Notes: generated by a model not told the origin, from the sequence alone. A stretch of 64,000 nt of DNA from Brachypterus glaber (GCA_958510825.1 OY294051.1:27887265-27951264); one strand, 5' to 3'; counted from the stretch's first letter, positions 34,231 to 45,462 are shown. Numbers and translations are program-made.

Positions 34231-34831
34231 CTAAATTTTATCCAATAATGCTTTTTTATGTACACACAATGTTTTATTTCATTATGACCGCTAAACAGTT
34301 GGCGGCTACGGTACAAAAAAAAACAATTGCTAGTTTGACAGTTTAAAATCAGTATTTATTTAACCGCGTGGTTTCGTTTCCAAATTAAAATTGGACTTTA
34401 AAGATGAAAATAGTGTTTTTTTGAGGTCTTCTAAAAGAAGCAAAAGTGGCTATTTTAAATACTACACCACCCAAATCAAAAGAAAAATACGAACGCGAGA
34501 AAAAAATTTCTATAATTATAAAAAATTATAATTCAAGAAATTTCAATTTTGAGGTAATGATTGCAAGTTTATGGCTTTAAAATTTTCAACATTGTTACTA
34601 TTTATTTAAGCCGTTTGGCTCGTAAGATCAATTAAATGGGATCCCGGGATCAACGCACACACCCTAATCCCTAAAATGTAAGTATTTTGTTAAAAAAGTG
34701 CGTTTTCTAAAAGAGTGGGGTAAAAATATTACCTCACGTTGCCAAGGGAGACAATTTATAATATGTCAATTTCCTTAGGTAAATTGACGGCAGTAATCTA
34801 AGTCTTTATATTGATGTATTGGATAAAAAAG
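34231..34831. other. Spacer bounded by TTTTATCCAATA and TATTGGATAAAA
   Basis: This 600-bp stretch starts with TTTTATCCAATA and ends with TGTATTGGATAAAA, so it may itself be a larger B-type element; its interior has no coding signal. Confidence 0.4.
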
Positions 34832-35040
34832 TTTTATCCAATACATACAGATAATAAGACAATTACCAGCTTTATTTTAAATAGATAAACTCAATAATAA
34901 CCCCCGCATGGCTTTTACTTTATTGAGTGGATAATTATTTATTTTACCCACTCAACTGTCACTTGTCAAATTATTTTCTTGTAAATGTCATTAAAATTTT
35001 TAATAAAAATATGAATTCCTAAGCTATTTATTGGATAAAA
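34832..35040 (+). mobile_element. MITE family B1, twin copy
   Basis: Nearly identical to 33822-34031 (one G/A difference seen), implying a recent duplication or recent amplification. Confidence 0.78.
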
Positions 35041-35045
35041 CCTTG

Positions 35046-35140
35046 TATGGCACTCATGGGTAAACCGATATTGTCCTCTCAAAAATTAACCTGCTTGGCT
35101 GACGCCTCGCAGGTTAATTTTCTCATGGGCAATATCTTAT
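35046..35140 (+). mobile_element. MITE family B2, right-truncated
   Basis: The hairpin stem is complete (AAATTAACCTGC/GCAGGTTAATTT) but the terminal TTTACCCACTAGTACC is missing. Confidence 0.7.
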
Positions 35141-35417
35141 TAATTATTCAGTAAATTAAATTCTCATTAAATTTTAAGATAAAACTTTTTGATCTAGGTA
35201 GAATAGAAGATTAGAACGGAGAAATGTGCATGTACATGAAACATTTTGCCATGGCCTGCTTTGGTCAGTAGGTAGTTGTCATTTGTTTTAATTATGTTGT
35301 TCTCCATACATTCGTGACATTTGTCATCATTCATATAATAACTATTGTATTTCATTATAAGTCCCAGCGACAAGTAAGGGAATGAATTTTATCTACGGCC
35401 GTGAATAGGCCTATTAA

Positions 35418-35835
35418 GCAGGTAAAGACCGCTCTCGATGAGTGGGCTTATACCAAGCTAAAGGAGCAATGGAGGGCGGTCGACGGTTGCCGGCAAGCTA
35501 GGGACTTCCTAGCTGGCCCAAGCAAATCAAAGACCGACTGGTTGCTGGAAAAAGGAAGAACTGCACTCAGACAACTTGTAGGGGTCCTCGCGGGCCACTG
35601 CAGGCTAAGGAAGCACCTGGCAACAATGCGGATTCTAGAGAGTCCGATATGCCCAGAATGCGAAGAGGATGAAACATCCTCTTATTACTTAGCCGAGTGT
35701 GTCAGATACGACAGGATCAGGTTGCAAGTCTTTGAAACTCAAAGACTCAACCAAGAGGAACTAAGAGATCTCCCCTGGGCCAATATCCTGACCTTTATTG
35801 AAAGGACGGGCAGGTTCAAGGAAGACTCAAATTAG
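35418..35835 (+). pseudogene. Non-LTR retrotransposon polymerase, C-terminal fragment
   Basis: The open frame runs unbroken to TAG at 35833-35835. It shows the post-RNase-H region of I/Jockey-like polymerases: LVGVLAGHCRLRKHL, then ESPICPECEEDETSSYYLAE with C. The family finger is CxxC...HxxxxC; here the His position is Tyr (YYLAEC). Reverse transcriptase, endonuclease and most of RNase H are absent, so the copy is dead. G+C-rich codons contrast with host DNA. No stops or frameshifts suggest recent insertion. The apparent start upstream is just the target duplication read in frame. Confidence 0.8.
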
Positions 35836-35917
35836 TAAATGGCTGGGATTGCCTGGGGTGACAAAAGGCCAGAAATGGCCTAGTTGTCCGGCTTTGGCCA
35901 ACCCAAAAATTTACTAC
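35418..35917 (+). mobile_element. 5'-truncated non-LTR retrotransposon insertion
   Basis: The 500-bp insert is flanked by a perfect 12-bp target duplication TAGGCCTATTAA (35406-35417, 35918-35929). It holds the last 139 codons of a polymerase and an 82-bp 3' UTR with no clear poly(A). Confidence 0.8.
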
Positions 35918-35982
35918 TAGGCCTATTAATCATGGTTCTGTAAAAATAAACCGTTTAAACTTTAAAACAGCCGTAGATAAAG

Positions 35983-36112
35983 TATAGTATTTTACTGGCA
36001 TATAATAGCTATTAATCATTCAGGTGATTAGACCACTCGCCTATCGGCTCGTGTCCCAAAATGCACCGTCATTGATTAATAGCAATTATACGCTCATTGA
36101 ATATTATACTAT
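35983..36112. mobile_element. Hairpin MITE with TCGCCTATCGGCTC tip
   Basis: GTATAGTATTTTA and GAATATTATACTATTTT form outer arms, TAGCTATTAATCA and TGATTAATAGCA inner arms; the tip at 36033-36046 is the shared cap. Confidence 0.65.
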
Positions 36113-36290
36113 TTTCTATTTTGCAACTCATAAGATCATAATCAAACGCATATTGCGTGTTCTTTTAGGCCCATAAGAGGTCTGTACTTTTGTTCTTTTG
36201 GGTTGGCAACAGACCTGGCCCATCGCTTGACGTTTTCCGTGCAAATGTCAATTTCGCTTTAAAGTTGAATTTTCTACAAAATTTTGTGTT
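36112..36290 (+). repeat. Dispersed repeat Q, copy 1
   Basis: Inverse copy at 42325-42495: shared TTTTCTATTTTGC, ATAATCA.ACGCAT, TAGGCCCATAAGA, CTTGACGTTTT and CGTGCAAATGTCAAT. Confidence 0.65.
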
Positions 36291-36773
36291 TAGGTTATTT
36301 TTACCATGTTAAAATTGTGGCTTGGTTAATTGCAGTAAAAAAGAGAAGAGATGACTATAAAATATATCAAAATATCATTTGTTCTTAGAATTTTAAACAT
36401 GGTGTAAACTGTAATGCCAATCCAATACAAAAATCCCTAAAGTCATCAATTTAAATGTAAGTTTTTTAAAATTTTAGAGCAAAATAGAAAAAATTGTATA
36501 AAGCACTCGTTTCATAACACGTTTTTAGCAGTTATGAAACTAGTACTTTAATATACTATTTTCTAACGCACGAGTACATAGTACATATTTGAATGAAATG
36601 TATACACATTTATCCAAACGATTACACATAGCTGTCATTTTGACAAAAGTCATTTGACGTTTATAAAATTTTTAAATGTCAAAATTAAACAAAGGAAATT
36701 CTTTAAAATTTACATTTTTAAAGAGTCTAGACTGTAGATCGAACGAAAAATGTTGTTCGCAACTCGTTTGCGA

Positions 36774-36855
36774 TAAGTCCTTAGTGCACTCGAATGTTTT
36801 TTTGACTTTGCTTTACGTCGTCAAAAAAACATTATTCTCGTGCACTAAGGACTAA
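36774..36855. repeat. Long-stem hairpin
   Basis: AGTCCTTAGTGCACTCGAAT then GTTTTTTTGAC pair with GTCAAAAAAAC then CTCGTGCACTAAGGACT around TTTGCTTTACGTC, a diverged version of the shared cap. Confidence 0.7.
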
Positions 36856-37549
36856 AGTCTCTTACTCTTTACGAAAACTACTAATTCTTGATCAAATCTT
36901 TGAACCAAGTAAAAATTATTCCTTTTGCTTATAAGAATTTAAAAATGGAACATGGGTAACACGTGTTTACGGCACCCTTAATTCAAGCGTACCGTAAATG
37001 TATTATCCAAAACATATTTACAGGTATTTTGCTGAAACTATACATTTTTTGATAGATTCAACAAATGACTTAAAGATTGTAGTTTCCATATTGTATTGTT
37101 TCGATTGTTTTTGACTGAATGGGTTTAAAAATACCTTACGTTGTTCCCAGCAACAAAGTGTAAACTAATAACAGTAAATAATTAAACAGTGATTTTGAGC
37201 TTACCAGATCCTTAAATTCGAAATTTTGTTTCTGGTAAGCACAATAAGCTGTTGTTGCCCTTACCGGAGTTATGGCAACCAGAAAAATTGTTACTTCGTA
37301 TTTAACTAAAAAAATCTTTTTAATTTGATTGTATCTAAAAGCGCCTCTTTTTGCATAATAAACCTGTACGAAAAGTTTAATTTTTCAACCTGAGCTGCAA
37401 AAGTAAATTAGTTGACGTCGATTGGTTGATTGATATTGGAATAGTTAACTTTTGAAATCTAACCTTAAATTTGTTGTCAAAAATACAAACGCATTTATTT
37501 ATATATTACGAATGAATAAAAAAAATAGTGTATTATATACGGCCGAAAA

Positions 37550-37627
37550 CTGTTTACAGGGCGATTACGGTTGCCAACCTCGCTCTGAGCTCAAATGGCA
37601 ATGTCCGTAATCGCCCTAAAAACAGTA
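37550..37627. repeat. Hairpin element
   Basis: ACTGTTTACAGGGCGATTACGG arms: GGGCGATTACGG pairs with CCGTAATCGCCC, with TTGCCA/TGGCAA inside. Confidence 0.7.
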
Positions 37628-37974
37628 TTTTTTGTCCTTGTGTCATAAACTACTATTTTTAGGTGTAATTATTTCTGATGTGCGATATAAAATGTAAAAA
37701 GTATATAGGTACTATTCTATACAACATAAGAAGTGGTTTATTTAAAACAATTTGAATAAACGCTGGTAGTAATTTAGGATAATTATAAGAAGAGCTGAAG
37801 AAGAATCTTGGATCTTCTTTGGATATTGTGTGGGGTGTGCACACGCGATATATGGGAGTACAAAAATGCCTGAAGTAAACCAACGATCTTAAACACGTAT
37901 AATATAGTTTGGACTTTTTCACGAAAACAAATATCTTTGAAAGGGATATTTTATCATGTTAAGTAGAGTATGGT

Positions 37975-38225
37975 CAACGAACTAATAACTCTTCTCTCTA
38001 GAATAGGCATTTCATTTGTAAAAACTGACAAAAACGTAGCCAACATATACATTTGTCTGTCTTACTCGCACAGCTTTGTTCTAACAAAGACAATAACAGT
38101 TACTGGTAATTGTTATTGTTCAGGCCTGAATATATCTACTATTTGTTTACAAACAAACCGAGATATTAGCGATACTTTATATTAACGGTATGCGTATTCT
38201 AGAGAGAAGAGTTGTTAGTTCGTTA
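37975..38225 (+). mobile_element. MITE family A, copy 3
   Basis: 251 bp; perfect 8-bp target duplication AGTATGGT (37967-37974, 38226-38233). Confidence 0.88.
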
Positions 38226-38330
38226 AGTATGGTATAGGTCTTTTGCGCGTAACATAAGCTTGAAGACAATCACTTTGTACAATCTGACATCACCGTATCT
38301 ACAAAAAGTCGCATAACGTTAAATAACTGG

Positions 38331-38910
38331 TCTACAAAAAAAATTAAAATTCTTCTCCAAGGACTAAACCTATCATGTCTTATGTATTTTTGCGTGCTGA
38401 AACCGAATTTTCAATTTAAAAAAAGTTCTACCACGTAGATTTCAAGTAAATCTCGGCTTTTATTGTCAAAGTACCGTATTTTGACTATAAAAACCGGGAT
38501 TTCGTCGAAATCTACTCAGTAGAAAATCTTTTAAATTGAAAATTCGTTTTCAGCACACAAAAATACATGACATGATAGGTTTAGTCCTTGGAGAATTTTT
38601 TTTATTTCTTTTTTGTAGATTTGTGTAAGCGAAGCAACGCGGTTTTCGAGATTTTAAAGGTGCTCTAGTACCTAAACCATTATTTTTTGGATGTTTTGTT
38701 CTTTAAAATTTTGATCAGCTATAACATATCCAAAATTCAGCCAAATCTGACGGAAATCACTTTTACATAAAAAGGGAGCAAGGGACTTTACTCGAAATCT
38801 ACGCGGTAGAAATTTTTTTAAATTGAAAATTTGGTTTCAGCACACAAAAACACATAAGACATGATAGGTTTAGTCCTTGGAGAATAATTTTTATTGTTTT
38901 TGTAGATCGA
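38331..38910. mobile_element. Foldback K with an extra arm
   Basis: TCTACAAAAAAAATTAAAAT ... AAGGACTAAACCTATCATG pairs with CATGATAGGTTTAGTCCTTG and TTTTGTAGA (38331-38620). A third arm copy in the same orientation as the second lies at 38800-38905. Related sequence (ATAACATATCCAAAATTCAG, TTTTACATAA.AAGGGAGC) recurs at 41625-42010. Confidence 0.65.
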
Positions 38911-39076
38911 TGTAATTGAAGGAATTTCGGTTGCTATCTTAGGGTTCAGAGAGAAAATTCTTGCCAGTCAAGTTAACCTATTTTTTTTTTCATTTTGGCA
39001 TAGCCTTGGGTACAATCAATTGTTTTTTTTTGCGATGGTAACATGGAAGTAAGAGGTATATTAGGGAAAAGTAAAA

Positions 39077-39106
39077 CTGACATTTTAAAAATTTTAAAAT
39101 GTCAGT
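39077..39106. repeat. Short perfect palindrome
   Basis: CTGACATTTTAAA faces TTTAAAATGTCAG. Confidence 0.6.
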
Positions 39107-39402
39107 AAAATTTTTTTTAATAAATATTATAAAAGGTATGTAGGTGTGTGTGTGTGTACATGCATTGTGTATCAATAGTAAAATTTTAGAATACGTGTAA
39201 TTTTAGCTTTTGACTGCATCGCAGCTTCAAATTTTACACTCGCCTTGTGGATGATCCGTATTAGTAAATTACCACGGTAACATGGATGGTAATGTCATAT
39301 GAAAAAATGAGGCAGTAAACTCTGTTCATCTTGTTTGAGTTGAAAATTAACCCCCCAATATTCTTTTACTTTTTCTATCACATTATCATTTAAAATAACC
39401 CA

Positions 39403-40053
39403 GACCTGCACGTTCCTGCTTCATACCTGTGAATATATGATTTTGGATAGTTCGACTACGCTGATTTCGATGGTGTAGTTAGTTTTTTTTCCATCGTCAA
39501 GATTTTTCGTAATTAAAAAAAACAAAAGTTTAAAATGAATTAAAAAAATATTTTATTGGAAAGTTGAAAAGAGTATTTGTCCCTCTATAATAATTTATTA
39601 TATAACCCATTGTAATTAATTAATTATATATATTTTTATCCCTTTCTGTAACATCGCCATCTATAAATATGTATTTTTTATCAAACCAAAAACAAATTCT
39701 TATCTAATGTATAATTGAGTATCTAATATATAATATGTCTAAAACTTTTTAAATAGTAACATTCTTTTTTTTTGGTAAGTTAACAAAAGTAGATGGCGCT
39801 GTGTGAGAAAAAATATACCTATTGATAAATTAAAATAAAGTTTATAAAATAAATCATTGTAAAGGGCTTAAACTTGGCTTTCCTACCATTTAATCAAAAA
39901 TATTTATATATTTTTTTTACTATTTTTTCATTTGCGCAAAATTCTGACGTGATGAAAAAAAAAAATAAAGTCTGATTCGAAATCAGCATGCTCAAATTAT
40001 CCAAAATTATATATCCTCATCCATGAAGCAGAAAAAAAGTTAAATTTGCAGGG
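39403..40053. mobile_element. Foldback element, 650 bp
   Basis: Left TGCACGTTCCTGCTTCAT, GATTTTGGATA and GCTGATTTCGA match the inverse of the right end (ATGAAGCAG, TATCCAAAATTATA, TCGAAATCAGC). The interior is A+T-rich and non-coding. Confidence 0.65.
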
Positions 40054-40159
40054 CTGTGTAATTATTTAAAAAGAAAATACAAGTGGTTCAGTTTGGGCAC
40101 AAACAATTTAAATAAGGTTTATTAAGGTACTATTTTGTAATGAATCTATTGTATTATGA

Positions 40160-40455
40160 TTAGGTTTAAAATCTACGGTGAATTACGGCCTTTGGTTTAC
40201 AGAGGGAAGAAAATCGAACGTACCTTCGAGGCGCGTCGGTCGGCCGGCCGCGGTGCACCGTGTTATTACGGGGGCCTGCGGGCGCGTGCCGGCTACCAGC
40301 CCCCTCACTTTACACGGCCCCCTTTCGCCTCCCCTTCTAAAAGCCTTCCACTTCTTCGGACCGGTAGAGTCACTCTATACAGCGGAGGTTTTAGCGCCTT
40401 AGAACAGAAAAAACAAAAGTTGAAAGCTACGTATATGCTAGACCATTTTAAAAAT
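40160..40455 (+). other. G+C-rich island, unidentified
   Basis: A sharp block with GTCGGCCGGCCGCGG, clearly unlike surrounding DNA. Two overlapping frames run through it (40156-40464 and 40178-40402), neither with a known family. Candidate first exon/promoter, or foreign/rDNA-like fragment; I could not match it to rRNA. The large foldback copy follows at once, and another G+C-richer block resumes after it. Confidence 0.4.
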
Positions 40456-40467
40456 GTAGAATAAAAA

Positions 40468-41231
40468 AATACATAAAAAAGGTACTCTTGTTGTAATACT
40501 GTAGGATTAACCGTTTTCGAGAAAAATTAATTGAAAGATAAAATTTCACGGTTCGAAGACGAAAATTTAGATATTAAAATGTTGAAAACCAGAATTTCAA
40601 TGATATCAAAAAAAAATAGTTTCAATGCATGTAGGTCGAAAAATCGCTTTTTAAGCTTTAAAAATGGTGCATTTTTAGGAGACCATAGCTCTTTTGGGAT
40701 TGATTTTTGGAAGTACCTGTATTTTTTTCTTAGTTTTTGATGGACATCCACCCTGCATCCTTAAAATTTCGGTTTTCAACGTTCTGGTATTTAATTTTTC
40801 GTCATCGACCCGTGAAATTTTATCTTCAAATTATTTTTTTTTTTCGAAAACGGTTAATCCTACAGTATTACAACAAAAGTACCTATTTTTTTATTTTTAC
40901 CTGTGGAGTTATTCCAAAAATAAAATATCAAAAATGTTACACAGATAAAAGTTTGGGACAAAAAACTGATAAGGCCCCCGGTTTCGCACACCTCTGGTTA
41001 AAATAAGTACATAAAATAACAAACGAAGATGGGCCTTATTAATATTAGTTCACGGGCAAAATCTCGTTGCTATATATCAAAGGGTTCCTGAGTTATTAAA
41101 TAAAAACCGAATTTTTTAGTCACTTTCAAAGGGGCTTAGCTCCTTTACGACGCATTTTAGGACATATGTTTATTGTCATATTTTCTGATGTAGAATCACC
41201 CTTTAAAATATCTATTTAAAATACACCGTGT
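40468..41231. mobile_element. Large foldback, family C copy 2 (left-truncated)
   Basis: It starts inside the left arm (AAATACATAAAAAAGGTACT) and has the complete right arm ending AAATACACCGTGT. The 40527-41006 frames are arm translations. Confidence 0.78.
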
Positions 41232-41400
41232 ATAGGATTCAACTGTTTTTCCTTTTCATAGTCTTTCGACGAAACCGCTACTAGATAGAGTGAGTCTTCG
41301 GACCGGACGAGAAGAGCGACCTCTGACACTGGTCGCCCGAGGCTACGATTCACCTCTCAAGAACAAAATCAAATATGTATAGCGCAAGCGGTGGTTTTTT
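41232..41400 (+). other. G+C-richer block following the foldback
   Basis: CTTCGGACCGG occurs here (41297) and in the 40160 island (40355), so the two may be halves of one locus split by the element, or share a short repeat. Confidence 0.35.
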
Positions 41401-41624
41401 TATCGAAGGTTTTTTACGAGGGCAATTTTGTGAAATAAATTATCTCGAGGTATGTTTAAAGAGAATCTTCATTTTTGAATCATCATCGTCAATAATGATT
41501 CATAATCAAAATTTTAATAAAGAAAATTTTGTGCCTAAATTAAGAAAAAAGTAAAACTGGTTACCAATTTTATTTTTGGTAATTATTATAATAAAAAGCT
41601 CCGTGGATCCTTGGCATCCCGACT

Positions 41625-42010
41625 TTGATCTTTGATTCTTTTAGATTTTTTTTGGATAAATACACATGCCCACAAAAAAATAGGTCAATTACTACCAGAC
41701 TATATTTTTCTTACGTAAATTGTGTGCTGAAAACGAATTTAGCAGTGAAAAAGTTCAAGAAACTGCAAAAAGAAAATAAAAGAATGTTGGACGAGCCAGC
41801 TCGAGATCTTCAAAGTGTTCTAGCACGTAAACTGTTGAATTTTGGGAGTTGTTTCCTTATAAACTTTTCATCTCAATGTCAAGGACTATAACATATCCAA
41901 AATTCAGCCAAATCTTACTGAAACCCCTTTTACATAAGAAGGGAGCGAGGTACTTTGGGGGTCAGCGAGCTTTTTGATAGTTATGTCCGTTTTCAGACCC
42001 CAAAAATACG
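41625..42010. repeat. Repeat related to foldback K
   Basis: It shares ATAACATATCCAAAATTCAG, CCAAATCTTACTGAAA-like and AAGGGAGCGAGG blocks with 38700-38790; the open frame 41625-41891 is within it. Confidence 0.5.
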
Positions 42011-42324
42011 TAAAAAAATATAGTGTGGTTAATAGTAATTAAACTTAATTTTTTGTAGGCCTGTTATGTGTAATTTGTGGAATATTGAAAGGTTTGGATA
42101 TAATACATCTACTTTCGAGATATTAGCTGTTTTTAATTTTAATTCACTGGCTAGATATAAACCCCGAATGTTTGTATTATTAGGATTATTTTTTAACGTT
42201 TTTATCAACCAATCATTTAACAATATTTCTGACCACGTGTTTATTTCTATCCAATCATAACAGTTATATCGAGAATTTTGTACTGTAGAAAATCGAGAAT
42301 CGCTGTAGTATTTAGTTTTTCAGT

Positions 42325-42495
42325 ATTAATTAAACTTTAAATCGACATTGACATTTGCACGCAAAACGTCAAGAGATAGGCTTTTGTATGTTGCCAAACC
42401 AACAGAAAAAAAAAGTAGAGACTTCTTATGGGCCTATAAGAACACACAAAATGCGTGTGATTATGAGCTTATAAGAGTCGCAAAATAGAAAATAC
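42325..42495 (-). repeat. Dispersed repeat Q, copy 2
   Basis: Inverse match to 36112-36290. Confidence 0.65.
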
Positions 42496-42591
42496 ATTTT
42501 ATATCATTTTGCGATGAAAAAAATATAAAAGTTGGTTTGACATAAATCGTTAAAAAATAATCTTCCGAATTACACACGATTCTTCGAATTA

Positions 42592-42714
42592 TCGGGAAAA
42601 ATTCACAGTTTTCATTCAAATTTGCTGCCAAAGGAAAAAAATACTCCAGGGGTATTTCCCGGTCGTAATTATTTCCAGACAGCAATTTTTTATGAAAACA
42701 GTGAATTTTTCCCG
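42592..42714. repeat. Hairpin MITE
   Basis: CGGGAAAAATTCACAGTTTT pairs with AAAACAGTGAATTTTTCCCG, loop about 80 bp. The minus frame 42461-42685 crosses it. Confidence 0.65.
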
Positions 42715-43389
42715 CATAATTATTATCCTGTAATTATATATGAGAATTAGTAAATCAAGGTATCGGAACAACAAAATTGAGAAAAATCCAAAAAGAGAGA
42801 CTTGATAATAAACATATTATATTGTAGTATATTATTCTAGCAAGCTATGAACATATATAATACTTCGCAGTTGCAAGTAGCTTTTTTCCTGGCGAAGTTT
42901 TAAGTTAAACTTAATTAAATTGTATTGGAATTTTGTAATTTTTTAATTGGCGCCACCTATAACTTTTTTGTTTTTAAATGTTTTTTTTTTCTTTCGTATG
43001 AATGACTATTTTAATGAAGGTAACTAACTATAATAGCTGAAAAAATACCAAACCAAACAGTTGTAGCAGTATTACTAAATAAAACCTCCACATTTTTTTC
43101 TAAAGAAAGTTATTAATTTTTTAACAATAACGTGGGAACAAATAATTATAAAATCAAAACAAATAAAACTAAAATCGTAAAATTCCAGTTAATTTATTCT
43201 CGGCTACCTATAAATAATTACTAAACATGAATATTAATATTTCAATAAAATTCATTAAAATACTGAATTTAAGTGATTCATCATCGATATTAAACTATTT
43301 ACAATGTACAGTATATAGCGGGAAGAGAAGGACTCCTCATTGAGAAGGGAATATCAAGCCGTGAAGATATGTAATGCTACGCATTCCAT
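42715..43389. other. A+T-rich DNA, no recognised feature
   Basis: No gene or repeat recognised before the retrotransposon fragment. Confidence 0.4.
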
Positions 43390-43407
43390 TATAAAAGCCC
43401 CACGCCA

Positions 43408-43992
43408 ATGATATCAAAGAGTGCCAAATTTTTGGAAATACATGTTGACTGTAAACTTTTGTGGAATGCACATGGCGAGACCTTAGCAAACAAATTAAAT
43501 TCTAATATATATTTGCTTCTCTGTTTGTCCAACAGTCTTTCTACCAAAATATTACGTACTGCATACTTTGCTTTAATACAATCTGCCTTAAGCTATGGTC
43601 TCTTGGCTTGGGGACACTCAAGTATAAGAGACCGTATTTTTAAATTGCAAAAGTGCGCAGTACGAATTTTATGTAGAATTGGTTATCGGGATGACTGTCA
43701 TCAATATTTTATTTCACAAAACATTTTAACGCTGTCCTGCTTGTATATTTTGGAATGCCTTATGCATTTAAAAAGTAACAGAGACAAGTACAGAAGTTAC
43801 GAAAGTGTCCATAATGTCAATACTAGAAATCGTTTTAATATTTACCCTGAGTTTCCTAGACTCAGCAGAACTACCGTTAGAGTTAGACATTTGGATGACA
43901 AAATCTTTAAAACTACTTTAAGAAAGTATCTTATTCAAAAAGCGTTCTACAGTATTGAAGCGTTTTTATCTAATATTTTTAACAATATATAA
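43408..43992 (+). pseudogene. CR1/Jockey-like reverse transcriptase, C-terminal 194 codons
   Basis: The frame starts at the thumb region (SAKFLEIHVDCKLLW, where the family has KFLG(I/V)xxD..L.W; Gly is Glu here). It continues TAYFALIQSALSYGLLAWG (about residues 51-69), FKLQKCAVRILCRIGYRDDC and LTLSCLYILECLMHLKS, then the VHNVNTRNR tail motif found at the end of many insect Jockey/CR1-type polymerases. The catalytic palm (FADD) and endonuclease are missing, so it cannot be functional. No internal stop or frameshift over 585 bp suggests a fairly young insertion. Confidence 0.82.
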
Positions 43993-44067
43993 GTGTTGTG
44001 TGCTTTTTTTGTATTATGTATTCATTTTTTTATGACGAGTATAAAGTTTTTTATTAACACAAATAAA

Positions 44068-44100
<33 letters not shown>
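44068..44100. repeat. (ATT)n microsatellite tail
   Basis: About eleven ATT units, terminating the retrotransposon fragment. Confidence 0.85.
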
Positions 44101-44102
<2 letters not shown>

Positions 44103-44196
44103 TCAAATTAAATAGTATATTGCATTTCCCAAAAACTTAAACAAAATATATAATTTTTAAAACATATTACATTTTTTTTAAGATCTTTTTTAAAAA

Positions 44197-44855
44197 ACGA
44201 AAAATTATCAATTTTTTTTTTAATTTTTATTTTTTATATTAATTTTTTTTTTGTTGCGAAAAACGAAAAAAAAAATTCAAAAAAAAAAATTTTCAATTTT
44301 TTTTATTTATTTTTTTTAGTAGAATTGATACTTATAATAAAAGTAATTTTTCCTGAAAAAAATACGGATTTTTTTTCAGCATTTTTCGATTTTTTTAAAA
44401 GTATAGCCCCCATAATTTTTTTTGTTTTTGGGGGATTACTTTCAAAAACAATAGAGATCTTTCCCTCATATAACATGATTTTTCCTAAAAATTTCAATAC
44501 GATCGGATTATTCGTTCTTAAGTAAAAACGAAAAATTATCAATTTTTTTTTTAATTTTTATTTTTTTTATTAATTTTTTTTTGTTCCGAAAAACGAAAAA
44601 AAAAATTAAAAAAAAATTTTTTTCAATTTTTTTTATTTATTTTTTTTAGTAGAATTGGTACTTATAATAAAAGTAATTTTTCCTGAAAAAAATACGGATT
44701 TTTTTTCAGAATTTTTCGATTTTTTTAAAAGTATAGCCCCCAAAATTTTTTTTTTGTTTTTGGGGGATTACTTTCAAAAACAATAGAGATCTTTCCCTCA
44801 TATAACATGATTTTTCCTAAAAATTTCAATACGATCGGATTATTCGTTCTTAAGT
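44197..44855. repeat. Tandem duplication of a 328-bp unit
   Basis: Two head-to-tail copies (about 44197-44523 and 44527-44855) start AAACGAAAAATTATCAATTT and end GATCGGATTATTCGTTCTTA, with only a few differences. They directly precede family D copy 2, replacing its left end. Confidence 0.82.
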
Positions 44856-45462
44856 TGTCGTTAATTAATAACTCTAGTACCCTTTAAGCTAGAGCGACGA
44901 GCTTTTGCATGTATACTAGTAATAATATGGGCAATCAGTTTATGTTAATTTATTTTTTTGAATTTATCCAGAGGCGTGCCTAGACGGACAAAATATGGCT
45001 TAGGCTTAACACATTTTTGCCCCAAACTTTTTTATGTGTAGTTTTTTTTGGGTTTTTTGTAAAAAATATAGATTTATTAAGTAAAAATACATAAAAAATG
45101 TGTATATATATATAGTGTAACACTGTAGGAGCAACCGTTTTCAAAAAAAAATTAAATTAAGAGGAAGTAACATTTTGTGCCACCAAAAACGTTACTTTTT
45201 AAAAGGCCATTGTTCCTTTAATATTAAATTTAGGTATTTTGGTGAAGAATACTTTTTTGCTTAGTTTTAAATAAAGAATCGCCGTGCAGCATTAAAATTT
45301 CATTGATGCTTTTATTTGTTCCCCATTCAATATGTCATCTTCGAAGGGCCGTAGTTCCCCAAGGGCTCATTTCCGGACCACCCTTTATAGAAACTTTTTT
45401 TCATATTTTTGGATAAAGAATCACCTCTTAAATTTTGGCATGCCCGTTACTGATCACCCTGT
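44855..45462. mobile_element. ACAGGGTG-ended foldback, family D copy 2
   Basis: It matches 8260-8852 and ends with the inverse of ACAGGGTGATCAGTAAC; the left terminus is replaced by the 328-bp tandem. Confidence 0.7.

Larger units (their letters stand above)
35388..35981. repeat. Short inverted repeat split by a retrotransposon insertion
   Basis: TTTATCTACGGC (35388-35399) and GCCGTAGATAAA (35970-35981) face each other; without the insert they would be about 80 bp apart. Confidence 0.6.
36291..37974. other. Single-copy DNA with several hairpins
   Basis: No gene recognised. Inverted repeats are described separately at 36774-36855 and 37550-37627; another pairs GCTTACCAGA with TCTGGTAAGC (37199-37245). 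Confidence 0.5.
43390..44100 (+). mobile_element. 5'-truncated non-LTR retrotransposon with (ATT)n tail
   Basis: It comprises a polymerase C-terminal frame, a 3' UTR, and an AAATAAATATTATTATT tail of about a dozen ATT units, the tail style of CR1/RTE-like elements. The frame is closed upstream by TAA at 43372, marking truncation. Confidence 0.78.

Noticed and set aside
40190..40400. Ribosomal RNA fragment
   Set aside because: High G+C suggested it, but no universally conserved rRNA segment could be recognised on either strand.
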